Below, one piece after another: positions 17,401 to 26,046 of a stretch of 64,000 nucleotides of DNA (position 1 is the first letter of the stretch; the number at the start of each line of letters is the position of its first letter). The stretch is from Mycobacterium sp. IS-3022 (GTDB lineage Bacteria > Actinomycetota > Actinomycetes > Mycobacteriales > Mycobacteriaceae). Under the pieces are notes generated by a model that saw only the letters and a program-made list of their open reading frames with translations, was not told where the DNA came from and ran no database searches. The stretch spans positions 1 to 64,000 of the forward strand of contig NZ_LQIN01000045.1 in the NCBI RefSeq assembly GCF_001500065.1, in the 5' to 3' direction. Made by a program: the position numbers and the translations under genes.

Positions 17401-17741
17401 TTGGCGGCTTCGGCGAAGCGCACCACCCCGTAGAGGCCGTCGTGATCGGTCAGCGCGATCGCCCGCAGATCGAGTCGGACCGCTTCCTCGACGAGTTCCT
17501 CCGGTGTGCTGGCGCCGTCGAGGAAGCTGTACGCCGAGTGCGCGTGCAGTTCGGCGTACGGAACGGCCGAGCCCGACCGCTCCAGATCGAGCGGCTGGTA
17601 CTGACCCCGCTTGCGAGACCAGGCCGGGCTGTCGCCACCGTCGCCGATCTGCTCGTCTATGGGCCAGCCGGCACGGCGCGGTTTGCCGTTGAGCACCCGC
17701 TCCATTTCCGTCCAGCTCGGCGGCCCGGTATGCCAGCCCAT
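14448..17741 (-). CDS. dnaE2: Error-prone DNA polymerase III alpha subunit DnaE2
   Basis: A 1097-residue C-family polymerase. It has a PHP domain beginning A-E-L-H-A-H-S-A-Y-S-F-L-D-G-A (about 62-77), the palm with catalytic aspartates in P-D-I-D-I-D-I-E-S-D (about 455), helix-hairpin-helix (G-L-G-N-V-R-H-I-G) and a C-terminal OB fold. DnaE2 performs translesion synthesis and damage-induced mutagenesis together with ImuA' and ImuB. A LexA box lies 13 bases upstream of its start, so it is SOS-controlled. It corresponds to M. tuberculosis Rv3370c. A large plus-strand frame over the gene is antisense shadow. Confidence 0.95.
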   Translation of the reverse strand: MGWHTGPPSWTEMERVLNGKPRRAGWPIDEQIGDGGDSPAWSRKRGQYQPLDLERSGSAVPYAELHAHSAYSFLDGASTPEELVEEAVRLDLRAIALTDHDGLYGVVRFAEAAKELEMSTVFGAELSLGGGNRTEDPDPPGPHLLVLARGPEGYRRLSRELARAHLAGGAKGVLRYDYDALTEAAGGHWHILTGCRKGHVRQALCAGGPDAAADALADLVDRFGRDRVSIELTHHGHPCDDERNAALAGLAPRFGLNVVATTAAHFAEPSRGRLAMAMGAIRARHSMDEAAGYLAPLGGSHLRSGAEMARLFADRPEVVLAAADLGEQCAFGLSLIAPQLPPFDVPDGHTEDSWLRHLVMEGARRRYGPPERAPRAYAQIEHELKVIEQLTFPGYFLVVHDITRFCKENGILAQGRGSAANSAVCYALGVTNVDPVANELLFERFLSPARDGPPDIDIDIESDLREKAIQYVYDRYGRDYAAQVANVITYRGRSAVRDMARALGFSQGQQDAWSKQLGQWGNLTEAPHVEDIPEPVIELAKEISNLPRHMGIHSGGMVICDRPIADVCPVEWARMENRSVLQWDKDDCAAIGLVKFDMLGLGMLSALHYCIDLVREHKGIDVDLAQLDLSEPAVYEMLQKADSVGVFQVESRAQMATLPRLKPRVFYDLVVEVALIRPGPIQGGSVHPYIKRRNGEEPVTYEHPSMAPALHKTLGVPLFQEQLMQLAVDCAGFSAAEADQLRRAMGSKRSTERMRRLRGRFYDGMRQRHGITGEVADRIYEKLEAFANFGFPESHSLSFASLVFYSSWFKLHHPAAFCAALLRAQPMGFYSPQSLVADARRHGVVVRGPDVNASLAHATLEDAGNAVRLGLGNVRHIGDELAERMVDERKANGPFASLLDLTRRVQLSVPQTEALATAGALGCFDITRREGLWAAGAAATQRPDRLPGVGASSHIPALPGMTDLELAAADVWATGVSSDSYPTQFLREDLDTMGVIPAGKLLDVPDGSRVLVAGAVTHRQRPATAQGVTFLNLEDETGMVNIICSRGVWARHRKLAQTAAALLIRGQVQNATGAVTVVAERMGKLTLAIGSKSRDFR

Positions 17742-17753
17742 CCTAGCAGTGTA

Positions 17754-17769
17754 TCGAACATGTGTTCGG
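17754..17769. promoter_or_regulatory. LexA (SOS) box between dnaE2 and the esterase gene
   Basis: TCGAACATGTGTTCGG matches the actinobacterial SOS box TCGAAC-N4-GTTCGA at 11 of 12 defined positions. It lies 13 bases from the dnaE2 start and 24 bases before the divergent esterase ATG at 17793, so LexA could repress both. Confidence 0.9.
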
Positions 17770-17792
17770 TCATGAAGCGCGGTGTTTCGGGT

Positions 17793-19154
17793 ATGCGAAA
17801 GACCATGGTCCGAGTTGCGACGGCCGCCGATCAGGTGCGAGAAATCATTGTCGACGCACCCGACGGCGTGCCACCACCCGATGTACTGGACGCGCTCATA
17901 GGGGACGCACGTGTGGTGCTGATCGGCGAGAGCTCACACGGCACCCACGAGTTCTATCGAGCCCGGGCCGAGATGACGAAGTGGCTGATCGAGGAGAAGG
18001 GCTTCCTCGCCGTCGCCGCCGAGGCCGACTGGCCCGACGCCTACCGGGTGAACCGATATGTCCGCGGCATCGGAGGCGACGCCGACGCCGAGCAGGCCCT
18101 GCGCGGTTTCCGCCGCTTCCCCACCTGGATGTGGCGCAACACCGTGGTCCGCGACTTCGCCGAGTGGTTGCGTGCCCACAACCGGAACAGGGCCTACGAA
18201 CAGCAGGCGGGCTTCTACGGCCTCGACATGTACAGCCTGCACCGGTCGATGGAGGAGGTGATCGGGTACCTCGACAAAGTCGACGCGGCCGCGGCGGCGC
18301 GCGCGCGTGAACGTTATTCGTGCTTCGACCACGCCTCATCCGACGAAGACGGCCAGGCCTACGGTCACGCCGCCGCGTTCGGCGCGGGTCGGGACTGCGA
18401 GCAGGCGGCCATCGACGAACTGCTCGACGTCCAGCGCCATGCCGTCGAGTACGCCCGCCGCGACGGCCTGCTCGCCGAAGACGAGGCCTTCTATGCCGAA
18501 CGCAATGCGCACGTGGTGCGCAACGGCGAGGCGTACTACCGCGGCATGTTCGCCGGCCGCGTCAACACTTGGAACCTACGCGACACACACATGGCCGACA
18601 CGCTCGACGCGTTGCTGCAACACCTCGATCACCGCGGATCCGGTCGAGCCCGAATTGTGGTGTGGGCACACAATTCTCACGTCGGCGACGCCCGAGCCAC
18701 CGAGATGTCCGCCGACGGGCAGACCACGCTGGGCGCCCTGGCCCGCGAGCGGTACGGCGAACACACCCGGCTGATCGGGTTCTCCACCTTCACCGGCACG
18801 GTGACCGCGGCCAGCCGGTGGGGTGGCGCCGCCGAGCGCAAGATGGTCCGGCCCGCCCTGCCGGACAGCGTCGAAGGCCTGCTGTCAGAGGTGGGTGCAC
18901 GGTCCTTCTATGTGGCCATGCGTGCGGACGGCCGCGTCGCAGCCGAGCCACTCGAGCAGACGCGATTGGCCCGCGCCATCGGCGTCATCTACCGACCGCA
19001 GACCGAACGCCAGAGCCATTACTTCCATGCGTGCCCCGCCGATCAGTTCGACGCGCTGATCCACATCGATCGCACTCGTGCACTCGAGCCGCTCGAGCGC
19101 ACCAGTGAGTGGATCGAAGGCGAAGTGCCCGAGACGTATCCGTCTGGGCTGTAG
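17793..19154 (+). CDS. Erythromycin esterase family protein
   Basis: A 453-residue member of the erythromycin esterase/succinoglycan-biosynthesis esterase family. The N-terminal motif G-E-S-S-H-G-T-H-E (45-53) provides the conserved Glu and His residues of the EreA/B active site, and a second conserved histidine lies in V-V-W-A-H-N-S-H-V-G-D-A. EreA/B hydrolyse the macrolide lactone, but most chromosomal homologues have unknown substrates. In-frame ATGs at 17772, 17793 and 17805 are all possible. It shares its upstream region, including the LexA box, with dnaE2. Confidence 0.85.
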   Translation: MRKTMVRVATAADQVREIIVDAPDGVPPPDVLDALIGDARVVLIGESSHGTHEFYRARAEMTKWLIEEKGFLAVAAEADWPDAYRVNRYVRGIGGDADAEQALRGFRRFPTWMWRNTVVRDFAEWLRAHNRNRAYEQQAGFYGLDMYSLHRSMEEVIGYLDKVDAAAAARARERYSCFDHASSDEDGQAYGHAAAFGAGRDCEQAAIDELLDVQRHAVEYARRDGLLAEDEAFYAERNAHVVRNGEAYYRGMFAGRVNTWNLRDTHMADTLDALLQHLDHRGSGRARIVVWAHNSHVGDARATEMSADGQTTLGALARERYGEHTRLIGFSTFTGTVTAASRWGGAAERKMVRPALPDSVEGLLSEVGARSFYVAMRADGRVAAEPLEQTRLARAIGVIYRPQTERQSHYFHACPADQFDALIHIDRTRALEPLERTSEWIEGEVPETYPSGL

Positions 19155-19249
19155 CGCGCGGAGTCCTACGCTCCATATTGCATAGAGGGCTGTGATTCTT
19201 TCGCCGCAGCAACCCTGTGTGCAATCTCGGCCCTAGCGTCGTCGGACGG

Positions 19250-20137
19250 TTACGGCAGGTCTTCTGGGCCGAGTTGTTCGCGCGGCACGACCACCATCGG
19301 GACGTCGAGGACGCGCAGCATCTTGGCCGCCGTCGACCCGAGGAAAAGCCGCCGAGGCGCGCTGAGTCGACTCGACCCGACCATCATCAAATCCCCGTCC
19401 TGCCAGTCCAGTTTGCTGACCGCCTCTTCGACCGTCGCGCCATCGACGATCGTCGACGCCACGGGGAACCCTTGCGGGAGCTCGGCTTTCGCCGACTCGT
19501 GAACGTGACGCGCATGCGCCAGCGCCCGCTCCTGCGCCGCGTCGCCGTCTCCGCGCAACGCCCCGAACGTCGGGTCCAGGGCCACCAGCGACACCAACCG
19601 CAGCGGCGTGCCTGCCGCCCGACTGAACCGAACTGCGGTGTCCAGCAGGATGTCTGCGCCTGCCCGCTCACCGATCGCGCACGTCACTTCCCGCACGCGG
19701 TCGATACCCGAGTCGCGCGTTCTCCGAGGCGCCACCGCGACCGGCACCGGAGCCGAGTGCAACAACTCGTTGACCACCGACCCCAGTGAGAAGCCACCCG
19801 CCAGGCCGCCGCCCGCTGCGCCGACGACGATCATGTCGGCCTCGACGCGCGCCGCCTCCTGGATGAGCCCGTCGGCCGACGAGTCGTCGAACCGGACGTG
19901 GCTGCGCACGACGATGTCGTCGGGCACCGTGGCACTGGCTGCGGCCAGCCACTCCCGGGCCTGCGCGGTGAGGTGCTCCTCGAAATCGCCGATCGGTTTG
20001 ATCGACGGGGCCACCCGGTCCGGCGGCAGCACGATGCACAGGTCGAGCTCGGCGCCGAGCGTGCGGGCGAGCCGCACCCCGAGCGCCACCGCATCGGCAC
20101 CGCCTGAAGTGGCCAGATAACCAACGACGAGCCTCAT
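19250..20137 (-). CDS. Universal stress protein, tandem UspA domains
   Basis: About 295 residues in two UspA domains. The first ends in V-V-G-A-A-G-G-G-L-A-G-G-F-S-L-G-S-V and the second in M-V-G-S-S-R-L-S-A-P-R-R-L-F-L-G-S-T, each followed by a P-V/M-x-V-V-P strand; these are the ATP-binding G-2x-G-9x-G(S/T)-like loops. Tandem USPs are abundant in mycobacteria and respond to hypoxia and stress; the exact function is unknown. The ATG at 20137 (M-R-L-V-V-G-Y) starts at the first beta-strand. Confidence 0.87.
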   Translation of the reverse strand: MRLVVGYLATSGGADAVALGVRLARTLGAELDLCIVLPPDRVAPSIKPIGDFEEHLTAQAREWLAAASATVPDDIVVRSHVRFDDSSADGLIQEAARVEADMIVVGAAGGGLAGGFSLGSVVNELLHSAPVPVAVAPRRTRDSGIDRVREVTCAIGERAGADILLDTAVRFSRAAGTPLRLVSLVALDPTFGALRGDGDAAQERALAHARHVHESAKAELPQGFPVASTIVDGATVEEAVSKLDWQDGDLMMVGSSRLSAPRRLFLGSTAAKMLRVLDVPMVVVPREQLGPEDLP

Positions 20138-20194
20138 GGTCGACCATCCTGTCAATCCAGGGCAACCGATGCCGGCGGATCGACCAAATGCCGG

Positions 20195-21064
20195 TCAGTC
20201 CCGGTATTCCGCGGCGCCGTCCTCGAGGACGAGGCGGGCGTTCGAACCGTCGGGATCGGCGGCCTCCGTGCGGAACACCGCGCGGCCGGCCTCGGTCCGC
20301 CAGATCGACGTCGTGAGCGTCTCGCCCGGAAACACCGGCGAGGTGAACCTGGCGTCGATCGCGCTGACTTTCGTCGCGTCACCGCCGCCGAGTTCGGCGA
20401 CCAGCGCGCGGCCGGCGACGCCGTAGCTGCACAGCCCGTGCAGGATCGGCTTCGGGAAGCCGGCCAACTCGCGGGCGAACCACGGGTCGCTGTGCAGCGG
20501 ATTGCGGTCCCCCGACAGTCGGTAGATCAACGCCTGGTCTTCGCGCGTGGGCAGCGCAATTCGCGCATCCGGTTCCCGGTCGGGAATCTCCGGCGCGACG
20601 GGCCGCTGCCCCGGTTGCCCGCCGAAGCCGCCCTCGCCACGGATCACCGCGGTCGTGAAGGTCTCCGCGACGACGTTCGACGTGTCCGGATCGGTACCCG
20701 TCGCCTTGAGCATGACGATCGCGTTCTTGCCCTCACCCTTGTCCTGGATGTCGGCGACCTCGGCGACCACGCTGAGCTTGCCCGCCGGCTTGAGCGGTTC
20801 GTACAACCGGATCCCCTGCGAGCCGTGCAGCAGCATCGCGAAGTTGAACGAGCCGATCATCGCCGCCGCCGCGAACGGCAGACACGCGATCACCGCGTAG
20901 GTGGGCAACACCTGCTGTTCGATTCCGTGGCTGTTTTCGGTGGTGAACGCGAGATCGTCGGTGCCCGCCCCGACACCCAGCGCGTAGAGCAGGGTGTCGC
21001 GGTCGGTCCATTCGAACAGTTGCGGTTCGGTCTTGGCGCCGATGGCGTTGGGGTCGAGTGGCAT
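20195..21064 (-). CDS. htdY: Double hot-dog 3-hydroxyacyl-thioester dehydratase HtdY-like
   Basis: A 289-residue MaoC-type (R)-specific enoyl hydratase/dehydratase with two hot-dog halves. The C-terminal half holds the hydratase-2 motif Y-R-L-S-G-D-R-N-P-L-H, with catalytic D186 and H191. It matches M. tuberculosis HtdY (Rv3389c, 290 residues), which acts on 3-hydroxyacyl thioesters in fatty-acid or steroid side-chain metabolism. It is divergent from acrA1, with about 58 bases between starts. Confidence 0.88.
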   Translation of the reverse strand: MPLDPNAIGAKTEPQLFEWTDRDTLLYALGVGAGTDDLAFTTENSHGIEQQVLPTYAVIACLPFAAAAMIGSFNFAMLLHGSQGIRLYEPLKPAGKLSVVAEVADIQDKGEGKNAIVMLKATGTDPDTSNVVAETFTTAVIRGEGGFGGQPGQRPVAPEIPDREPDARIALPTREDQALIYRLSGDRNPLHSDPWFARELAGFPKPILHGLCSYGVAGRALVAELGGGDATKVSAIDARFTSPVFPGETLTTSIWRTEAGRAVFRTEAADPDGSNARLVLEDGAAEYRD

Positions 21065-21122
21065 ACACGGACGATAGCCACTCGGTCACACGGCATTGAC
21101 GTTTCACCCGCCGAGGGCCACG

Positions 21123-23135
21123 ATGACTCGCATGCGCTATGTCGTTACCGGCGGTACCGGGTTTATCGGACGGCGAGTGGTGTCCCAGTTGCTGGCCCGC
21201 GACTGGGACGCCGAAGTGCTGGTGCTGGTCCGCCGGGAGTCGCTGTCCCGGTTCGAGAGGTTGGCCGCGACGTGGGGTGAGCGCGCGAAACCGCTGGTCG
21301 GTGACCTCACCGCAGAGAACCTGGGGCTGACGCCCGAGGCGCTCGCTGACGCCGGCGCTGTCGACCACGTCGTGCACTGCGGTGCGATCTACGACATCAC
21401 CGCATCGGACGCCGACCAGCGCGCGGCCAACGTGGAGGGCACCCGCGCGGTGATCGAGGTGGCGAAACAACTCGACGCGACGCTGCACCACGTGTCGTCG
21501 ATCGCGGTCGCGGGCACCTTCCGCGGCGAGTTCACCGAGGACGACTTCGATGTCGGCCAGGAACTGCCGACGCCGTATCACCAGACCAAGTTCGAGGCCG
21601 AGTTGCTCGTACGCACCGCCACCGACCTGCGCTACCGGGTGTACCGGCCCGCGGTCGTCGTCGGCGATTCGCGTACCGGCGAAATGGACAAGGTCGACGG
21701 GCCGTACTACTTCTTCCCAGTGCTGGCGAAGCTGGCCAAGCTGCCGTCGATCACCCCGATGGCGTTGCCCGACACCGGCCGCACGAACCTGGTGCCGGTC
21801 GACTACGTGGTCGACGCGCTGGTCGCGCTCATGCACCTGCCGGATCGCGACGGCCAGACGTTCCATCTCACCGCACCGAAAACCATTGGCCTGCGCGGCA
21901 TTTACCGCGGCGTCGGCAAGGCGGCCGGACTGCCTCCGCTGCGCGCCTCGCTGCCGCGCTCGGCCGCGACACCGTTTCTCAAAGTCGGCGGTCGCGCCAA
22001 GGTGGTGCGCAACATGGCGGCCACCCAACTCGGCGTGCCCGCCGAGATCCTCGACGTGGTCGACCTGATGCCGACATTCACCGCCGAGCGCACCGCGGAG
22101 GCGTTGCGCGACACCGGTATTGCGGTGCCCGAGTTCGCCGATTACGCACCGGCGCTCTGGCGGTACTGGGCCGCGCATCTCGACCCGGACCGGGCCCGTC
22201 GCGACGATCCGGCGGGACCGCTGGTCGGCAGGCACGTGATCATCACCGGGGCCTCGAGCGGGATCGGTCGGGCGTCGGCGATCGCGGTCGCCGAACGCGG
22301 GGCGACGGTGTTCGCGTTGGCGCGCAACGCCGATGCGCTTGACGAACTGGTCGCAGAGATCCGCGCCGCCGGTGGCCGAGCGCACGCGTTCACCTGCGAT
22401 GTCACCGATTCGGCGTCGGTCGAGAGCACCGTGAAGGACATTCTGGGCCGGTTCGACCACGTCGACTACCTGGTGAACAACGCGGGACGTTCCATCCGTC
22501 GGTCGGTGGTCGCATCCACGGACCGGCTGCACGACTACGAACGGGTGATGGCTGTCAACTATTTCGGAGCGGTGCGGATGGTGCTCGCGCTGTTGCCGCA
22601 TTGGCGCGAACGGCGATTCGGTCATGTGGTCAACGTGTCGAGCGCGGGGGTGCAGGCCCGCAACCCCAAGTACAGCTCGTACCTGCCGACGAAGGCGGCG
22701 CTGGACGCGTTCGCCGACGTGGTCGCGAGCGAGACACTGTCGGACCACATCACGTTCACCAACATCCACATGCCCCTGGTGCGCACCCCGATGATCGCCC
22801 CGTCGCGGCGGCTCAACCCGGTCCCGGCGATCAGCGCCGAGCATGCCGCGGCCATGGTGGTGCGCGGCCTGATCGACAAACCCGCCCGGATCGACACGCC
22901 GTTGGGCACCCTCGCCGATTTCGGCAACTACTTCACACCGCGACTGTCGCGGCGCGTGCTGCACCAGCTGTATCTCGGTTTCCCGGATTCCGCAGCGGCC
23001 CGTGGCGAGACGTCCCAGCAGACCAGGCCCAGCGGCACCCGTCGTCCCAGGCGGCCGACGCGGGCGGTGCCCCCCTTGCGAGTGCCGCGGCCGGTCAAGA
23101 CCGCGGCGCGGTTGGTCCCGGGCGTGCACTGGTAA
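21123..23135 (+). CDS. acrA1: Two-domain SDR, fatty acyl-CoA reductase AcrA1-like
   Basis: A 670-residue fusion. The N-terminal extended-SDR/male-sterility-type domain has T-G-G-T-G-F-I-G (9-16) and Y-H-Q-T-K; the C-terminal classical SDR has T-G-A-S-S-G-I-G (near 375) and Y-L-P-T-K. This arrangement is that of mycobacterial acyl-CoA reductases (Rv3391 AcrA1), which reduce acyl-CoA to aldehyde and alcohol for wax-ester synthesis. The C-terminal 40 residues are Arg/Pro-rich. The start at 21123 gives M-T-R-M-R-Y; an ATG three codons later is also possible. Confidence 0.88.
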   Translation: MTRMRYVVTGGTGFIGRRVVSQLLARDWDAEVLVLVRRESLSRFERLAATWGERAKPLVGDLTAENLGLTPEALADAGAVDHVVHCGAIYDITASDADQRAANVEGTRAVIEVAKQLDATLHHVSSIAVAGTFRGEFTEDDFDVGQELPTPYHQTKFEAELLVRTATDLRYRVYRPAVVVGDSRTGEMDKVDGPYYFFPVLAKLAKLPSITPMALPDTGRTNLVPVDYVVDALVALMHLPDRDGQTFHLTAPKTIGLRGIYRGVGKAAGLPPLRASLPRSAATPFLKVGGRAKVVRNMAATQLGVPAEILDVVDLMPTFTAERTAEALRDTGIAVPEFADYAPALWRYWAAHLDPDRARRDDPAGPLVGRHVIITGASSGIGRASAIAVAERGATVFALARNADALDELVAEIRAAGGRAHAFTCDVTDSASVESTVKDILGRFDHVDYLVNNAGRSIRRSVVASTDRLHDYERVMAVNYFGAVRMVLALLPHWRERRFGHVVNVSSAGVQARNPKYSSYLPTKAALDAFADVVASETLSDHITFTNIHMPLVRTPMIAPSRRLNPVPAISAEHAAAMVVRGLIDKPARIDTPLGTLADFGNYFTPRLSRRVLHQLYLGFPDSAAARGETSQQTRPSGTRRPRRPTRAVPPLRVPRPVKTAARLVPGVHW

Positions 23136-23159
23136 CCGAGGTTTCCTATCGTTGGCGGC

Positions 23160-24197
23160 GTGACGCAGCCCGTGTTCGCCGATGTCGACACCGGCGTCGA
23201 CGATGCGATGGCGTTGGCGTACCTGTTCGCCAGCGCCGACGCCGAGCTCGTGGGGATCGCGAGCACAGCGGGAAACGTTGGGGTACAACAGGTCTGCAGC
23301 AACAATCTGGGCCTGCTGGAGTTGTGCCGGATGCCGCCCATCCCGGTCTCGCAGGGATCCGAACAGCCCATCGGCTCGCTGCTGCGCACCGCCGAGGACA
23401 CGCACGGCCCCGAGGGCTTGGGTTATGCCCGGTTGCCTGCGACCGCGCGGCAACTCACGCAATACGACGCCGCCGAGGCATGGGTGCGCGCGGCGCGAGC
23501 GTATCCCGGTGAACTGGCCGCGATCGCCGTCGGCCCGCTCACCAACCTGGCGCTGGCGCTGCGGATGGACCCCGCGCTACCGACGTTGCTGCGCCGGTTG
23601 GTGATCATGGGTGGCGCGTTCGACTATCGGGGTAACACCACTCCGGTGGCGGAGTGGAACATCAGCGTGGACCCGGAAGCCGCGGCCGAGGTGTTCACCG
23701 GATGGAATGCGGCGTGGGACGGCGGACAGCCCACGCATCTGCCGATTGTGTTGGGGCTGAACCTGACCGAGCACATCGCGATGACACCCGCCCTGCTGAA
23801 CCGGTTGGCGACGGAGGCCGGCGCGACGTCGGTGGCGATGAGCGTGTCCGATGACCGCGGCGCCCGGTCGGCGACGGCCAACCCGCTGATCGCGGTGCTC
23901 GAGGACGCGATGCGGTTCTACTTCGAGTTTCATGTCGACCAGGGCGAGGGCTATCTGGCGCATCTGCACGACCCGTTGGCCGCGGCGGTGGCGCTTGACC
24001 CCGACCTGGTCACGTGCCGGGCGACCACCGTCGACGTCGAGTTGACGGGCACGTTGACCCGCGGCATGACCATCGCTGACTGGAGTAACCGGTGGGGCCG
24101 GAAACCGAACGCGCTCATCGGCGTTGGCGTCGACCCGGGCGCATTCTTCGACCGGTTCATCGCGCGCGTCGGCGCGTTTGCGCGGCGGCTGGCTTAA
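23160..24197 (+). CDS. iunH: Inosine-uridine preferring nucleoside hydrolase
   Basis: A 345-residue nucleoside hydrolase. The N-terminal calcium-binding D-V-D-T-G-V-D-D motif (residues 8-15) is diagnostic, with P-L-T-N-L-A-L-A, M-G-G-A-F and W-N-I-S-V-D-P-E-A-A further on. It hydrolyses the N-glycosidic bond of ribonucleosides for purine and pyrimidine salvage. The GTG at 23160 begins 24 bases after acrA1. Its stop overlaps the convergent DUF6480 stop by 4 bases. It corresponds to Rv3393. Confidence 0.92.
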   Translation: MTQPVFADVDTGVDDAMALAYLFASADAELVGIASTAGNVGVQQVCSNNLGLLELCRMPPIPVSQGSEQPIGSLLRTAEDTHGPEGLGYARLPATARQLTQYDAAEAWVRAARAYPGELAAIAVGPLTNLALALRMDPALPTLLRRLVIMGGAFDYRGNTTPVAEWNISVDPEAAAEVFTGWNAAWDGGQPTHLPIVLGLNLTEHIAMTPALLNRLATEAGATSVAMSVSDDRGARSATANPLIAVLEDAMRFYFEFHVDQGEGYLAHLHDPLAAAVALDPDLVTCRATTVDVELTGTLTRGMTIADWSNRWGRKPNALIGVGVDPGAFFDRFIARVGAFARRLA

Positions 24198-24424
24198 CCG
24201 ACGATCAGCCACACCGCGGCGGCCAGGAACAACAGCACGAAGAGCGCGACCGCGATGACGCTTGCGACGGCCGTCGGCGTCCACCGATGCCGGGGCCGCG
24301 ATTTCACCGCGCCCACGCCGGAGGTCTGGTCGGAGTCGGGCGGCGTCGACCCGGGCGGCACTCCACCACCGGGTTCGAGGTCCGGCGTGTCGGCCGGGTC
24401 GGGGTCTGGCGGTATGGCGGTCAT
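24194..24424 (-). CDS. Small DUF6480-type membrane protein
   Basis: A 76-residue protein with a Pro/Asp-rich N-terminus (P-P-D-P-D-P then L-E-P-G-G-G-V-P-P-G-S-T-P-P) and one C-terminal transmembrane helix (about 50-74). The pattern matches the DUF6480 family found in actinobacteria; its function is unknown. The ATG at 24424 is chosen over one 11 codons upstream. It lies 29 bases downstream of the imuB stop. Confidence 0.72.
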   Translation of the reverse strand: MTAIPPDPDPADTPDLEPGGGVPPGSTPPDSDQTSGVGAVKSRPRHRWTPTAVASVIAVALFVLLFLAAAVWLIVG

Positions 24425-24453
24425 CGATGTGCGGGTACCCGGTCGCGCCGGTG

Positions 24454-26046
24454 TCACTCATAAATCCCTTCGACGTACCACCGTCGCTGCCGGTAACACA
24501 GCAGCAGAGCCTGCCCCGGCTGGGCGTCGCGGGCGGACGCGTCGAGCAGGACCTGCGCCCGTGCAGTGCGGCCGGCCCGATCTTGTTCGGGATCCCACCA
24601 CCGCTCGTCGACCGGCCACGGCCCGGCCCACCAGGCCAACCTGCCGGCCTTGACCACCTTCCCGGGCGCGGCCAGCCGTGCCGGATCGGTGGAGAACAGG
24701 CCGCGGGCGGTCACCCGCACCGGACGGCCCTCGACGTCGAACAACTCGACCGGATCGTCGAGCAACACGGTCGGCGACGGTTCGGGCAGTCGGCCCGGCC
24801 ACGGCTGACGAGGGTCGGCCCGCGGTACGGGCTCATCCCCCAGCGGGGTCAGCGTGATGCGTTCGGCGGGACCTCGCCCACCGCTGAGCACCGGCACCTG
24901 CACCGCCTCCGGTCCGAGCAGACCCTGCACGCGCACCAGCGCGCGACGGGCACGCAGCCGATCCTCTTCACCGACGCCACCCCACAGCGGCAGCTGCAGC
25001 GCTTCGGCCGACACCACCTCCACCGGACGCAGCCGGATCACCGTGATCGGCGCCGTGGGCCGGTCATTGGGGTTGCGCCTGTTCAGCCAGCCGTCGAGTT
25101 GCCAGCGCACCCGGTCGGCGGTGGCGTCCTCGGTCAGTGGTTCGGCGCAACGCCAAACCCGTTCCAGCTCTTCGCCGTTGGCCGTGATGGCATGGATGGC
25201 CAGGCGGGTGCAGCCCACCCCGGACGCCGCCAAGCCACGGTGCAGCTCAGAGGCCAGCGAGCGCCCGGCGAAGGCCGCGGCGTCCACCCGGTCGATGGGC
25301 GGGTCACAGTCCATGACGGCGTCGAGTTCCGGTTCGGGTTCACGTCCCGACGGCCCGCGGGAGGGCTCGCCGCGGGCGAACTGATGCGCAGCGACCGCGT
25401 CGGCACCGAACCGTGAAGCGACATCGCTGCGGGCCAGTGCGGCGAACTGTCCGATGTTGCGGATCCCCATGCGCCACAGCAGGTCTGCCAGGTCTTCCCG
25501 TCCCGGCGCGGCCAGGCTGGGCTCGGTGGCCAGTTGACGGATCGACAGCGCCGACAGGAACGACGCATCCTGCCCGGGCTCGACGATCCGCCCCGCCCGC
25601 GCGGCGAACACAGCGGTGGGCAACTGGTCGGCGACACCAACCTGGCATTCGGCACCCGCAGCGGCCACTGCGTCGACCAACCGCTCAGCGGCGGCTTGTT
25701 CGGACCCGAAGTAGCGGGCCGCCCCCCGGACCGGCAGGACCAGCAGACCCGGCCGCAACACCTCGGCCCGCGGCACCAGGTCGTCCACCGCGAGCGTCAC
25801 GCCTTCGAAATGGCGGGCATCGCGCGCCGGGTCGGCGGTGGCCACGTGCAGTTCCGGGCACCGCGCCTGCGCTTCCCGGCGGCGCAGCCCCCGCCGCACA
25901 CCTACCGATCGGGCCGACGCCGAACAGGCGATGACCCGGTTGGCCAGCGTCACCGCGATCGGTGCGGTCGACGGCAGGTCCGCCGCGGCCGCCGCGGCGA
26001 CGGCCGGCCAGTCCATGCACCAGATGGCGAGAACGCGCGGGGACAC
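24454..26046 (-). CDS. imuB: Inactive Y-family polymerase homologue ImuB
   Basis: A 530-residue Y-family-like protein. The N-terminal palm lacks the acidic catalytic set (it begins L-A-I-W-C-M-D-W-P-A-V-A-A-A), as expected of ImuB, which is a non-catalytic hub. The beta-clamp-binding motif Q-L-P-L-W-G is at 351-356, almost the position reported for M. tuberculosis ImuB. The C-terminus carries the ImuB tail (R-R-W-Y-V-E-G-I-Y-E). It bridges the clamp, ImuA' and DnaE2 in SOS mutagenesis. It follows imuA' with no spacer and shares its LexA-controlled promoter. Confidence 0.93.
   Translation of the reverse strand: MSPRVLAIWCMDWPAVAAAAAADLPSTAPIAVTLANRVIACSASARSVGVRRGLRRREAQARCPELHVATADPARDARHFEGVTLAVDDLVPRAEVLRPGLLVLPVRGAARYFGSEQAAAERLVDAVAAAGAECQVGVADQLPTAVFAARAGRIVEPGQDASFLSALSIRQLATEPSLAAPGREDLADLLWRMGIRNIGQFAALARSDVASRFGADAVAAHQFARGEPSRGPSGREPEPELDAVMDCDPPIDRVDAAAFAGRSLASELHRGLAASGVGCTRLAIHAITANGEELERVWRCAEPLTEDATADRVRWQLDGWLNRRNPNDRPTAPITVIRLRPVEVVSAEALQLPLWGGVGEEDRLRARRALVRVQGLLGPEAVQVPVLSGGRGPAERITLTPLGDEPVPRADPRQPWPGRLPEPSPTVLLDDPVELFDVEGRPVRVTARGLFSTDPARLAAPGKVVKAGRLAWWAGPWPVDERWWDPEQDRAGRTARAQVLLDASARDAQPGQALLLCYRQRRWYVEGIYE

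Noticed and set aside
15024..17771. Long plus-strand frame running through dnaE2 into the esterase gene
   Set aside because: It is antisense to a clear dnaE2 and is kept open by high third-position GC. Only the part from about 17793 has esterase features.
20733..23462. 909-codon minus-strand frame over acrA1 and iunH
   Set aside because: Arg/Gln/His-rich translation without motifs, antisense to two well-recognised genes.
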